From the NCBI GenBank assembly GCA_023422735.1, contig JAFAGL010000218.1:1-7349 (forward strand): 7,349 nt of DNA, read 5' to 3'. Under the pieces are notes generated by a model. That model did not search any database. It saw only the letters and a list, made by a program, of their open reading frames with translations, and was not told the origin of the DNA. Shown here one piece after another: positions 6,003 through 7,349 of this stretch. Origin of the DNA: Pseudomonadota bacterium (GTDB taxonomy: Bacteria; Pseudomonadota; Alphaproteobacteria; Rhizobiales; Rhizobiaceae). The position numbers and the translations under genes are program-made. The first letter of the stretch is position 1; each line of letters opens with the position of its first letter.

Positions 6003-7349
6003 TTAAAAGATCAGAACCTGGCCGATGCCACGCTTGTGGATCACGCCGAGTGCGATGGAAAGGATGAGGACGAGCCCCTGAATGCCGGGCAGCGCCTGGC
6101 TCGAAATGCCGATGAGGATCAAGCCGTTCGACAATGAGGCCAGGAAGAGCGCTGCGATCACGGTGCCGATGACATTCAGCTCGCCGGCGCGGTTGAAGGT
6201 GCTGCCGAGGAAGGCGGCGGCCAGCGCGCTGATGAGGAAGTCGATGCCGGTCGCCAGGGCCGACGCACCATAGGCGTAGGAAGCCAAGATGACGCCGGCC
6301 AGACCAAGCACCAATCCGCCGATCATAAACGACGCCGTCGCGTAGCGGTTGCGGCCGATACCTCGCAACTCGGCGGCCATCAGGTTCTGGCCGACGGCAT
6401 ACATGCGCAGGCCTAGCCTTGTGTGCTTCAGCACGAAGTGAAGCATTGCGGTTGCCACAAGCAACAGGATCAAGACGAAGGGCACCGGGCCGACATAGCC
6501 CTGTCCGATGAAGAAGAAACCGGGTTGATTGGAAAGTGTCAGCGCCTGGCCGCCATTATAAAGCAATGTCGCCCCCATCGCGACGAACATTGCCCCGAGC
6601 GTGGCGACAAAAGCGGGCATCCCGAAAACGAGCACCAGCGCGGCATTAATTGCACCCGCAAGCAGGCCGACGAGCGCGCCGAGGCCAATGGCGGCGGCCG
6701 ATCCCAGACCGGCGATCATAGTTCCCGCCGCAAGGTTGGTGGTAAACTGGCTGACAGCGCCCGCCGACATGTCGAGCCCTCCGGCGATCAGAACGACTGT
6801 CAGACCGAGTGCGATAAAGGCCAGAACGCTGCCCTGCTTCAGCACGTCGAAGATGTTGTTCAGCGAGAGGAACTGCGGGGCGAGGATCGCGATCAGCGCG
6901 AGTACGACGACCATCCCGCCGATCGTACCCCAGCGGGCCCAGACACTGGGCGGCGCGGCCATCTCGGCGGCGGAAGCGACGGCTGCCGCGGACGGCATCT
7001 GGCTGGTCGCGTCATCGGCCACCGTTGCGCCGGCATCCGGCTTCGCTTCATCGCCGGATCCGGATGCCCAGTAGAGCAGCGTTTCGGGTGTCGCTTCGCC
7101 GGGCTCGAATAGCTTGTTGATGCGTCCCTTGTGCATGACGGCAACGCGGTCGCTCATGCCGGCAATCTCCTCGAAATCCGAGGAGATGAAGATGACGACG
7201 GCGCCACGGCGCGCCAGTTCCACCATCTGCTTGTAGATCTCGACCTTTGAGCCGACATCGACACCCGTGGTCGGTTCGTCGAAGAGAAAGATTTCCGCAT
7301 CGCCGGCAAGCCAGCGCCCGATGACGATCTTCTGCTGGTTGCCGCCGGA
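6003..7349 (-). CDS. ABC transporter ATPase-permease fusion (RbsA-RbsC type), N-terminus beyond window
   Basis: The frame is open to the window edge and gives 448 residues. The fragment begins inside an ATPase domain: signature SGGNQQK (1-7), Walker B IFLFDEP (20-26), D-loop TGVDVGSK (28-35), and FISSDFEEI where the usual switch His is replaced by Ser. GVDVG and the Ser are typical of the second ATPase domain of RbsA-like proteins, so two ATPase domains probably precede. An Ala-rich linker (about 95-137) leads without a stop into an RbsC-like permease (about 140-440) with GGLDMSAG and the AVGQN--AAELRGI loop. ATPase and permease are normally separate genes. Possible restart ATGs inside the linker (6998 and 6962) have no ribosome site, so the fusion appears real. 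It is followed after 11 nt by the separate permease gene. A full length near 850-900 residues is inferred. Confidence 0.92.
   Translation of the reverse strand, partial: SGGNQQKIVIGRWLAGDAEIFLFDEPTTGVDVGSKVEIYKQMVELARRGAVVIFISSDFEEIAGMSDRVAVMHKGRINKLFEPGEATPETLLYWASGSGDEAKPDAGATVADDATSQMPSAAAVASAAEMAAPPSVWARWGTIGGMVVVLALIAILAPQFLSLNNIFDVLKQGSVLAFIALGLTVVLIAGGLDMSAGAVSQFTTNLAAGTMIAGLGSAAAIGLGALVGLLAGAINAALVLVFGMPAFVATLGAMFVAMGATLLYNGGQALTLSNQPGFFFIGQGYVGPVPFVLILLLVATAMLHFVLKHTRLGLRMYAVGQNLMAAELRGIGRNRYATASFMIGGLVLGLAGVILASYAYGASALATGIDFLISALAAAFLGSTFNRAGELNVIGTVIAALFLASLSNGLILIGISSQALPGIQGLVLILSIALGVIHKRGIGQVLIF

Noticed and set aside
6423..7112. 229-codon plus-strand open frame rich in charged residues
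   Set aside because: It is antisense to the transporter fusion and has low-complexity composition with no family signal.
1..7349. CRISPR array, insertion sequence, toxin-antitoxin or defence genes
   Set aside because: I saw no regularly spaced repeats, transposase motifs or such protein families anywhere in the window.

Overview
The window looks like chromosomal DNA of an alphaproteobacterium of the Rhizobiales, most likely Brucella/Ochrobactrum or a close relative. This rests on moderate-high GC, CTTGAC/CTATAT-type promoters, and the gene families seen. The genus is inferred from general familiarity, not from a search.

Left part, + strand (1-2536): about 330 nt without a gene, then tRNA-Asp(GTC) and tRNA-Val(TAC). 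After these comes a small cold-shock protein gene with a good promoter, a long structured leader and a strong intrinsic terminator. A GT4-type glycosyltransferase follows; its 5' end may contain a one-base frameshift.

Right part, - strand (2589-7349): a YigZ/IMPACT-family gene faces the glycosyltransferase tail to tail. Upstream of it lies a tight leftward operon with gaps of only 11-14 nt. In transcription order it encodes (i) a carbohydrate ABC transporter protein in which the ATPase is fused in one reading frame to a permease domain (N-terminus beyond the window), (ii) a second, separate RbsC-type permease, (iii) an amidohydrolase-2 family metal hydrolase, and (iv) a SorC-family sugar-responsive regulator. 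No periplasmic binding protein gene is in view; it may lie upstream.

Reading of the system: the fused protein and the separate permease could pair as a heteromeric membrane channel with tethered ATPase domains and import a sugar, polyol or derived lactone. The hydrolase would act on the imported compound or a product of it, and the SorC protein would sense a related effector and control the operon. The substrate cannot be told from the sequence. The ATPase-permease fusion combined with a second permease and an orphan hydrolase is the most interesting feature here.
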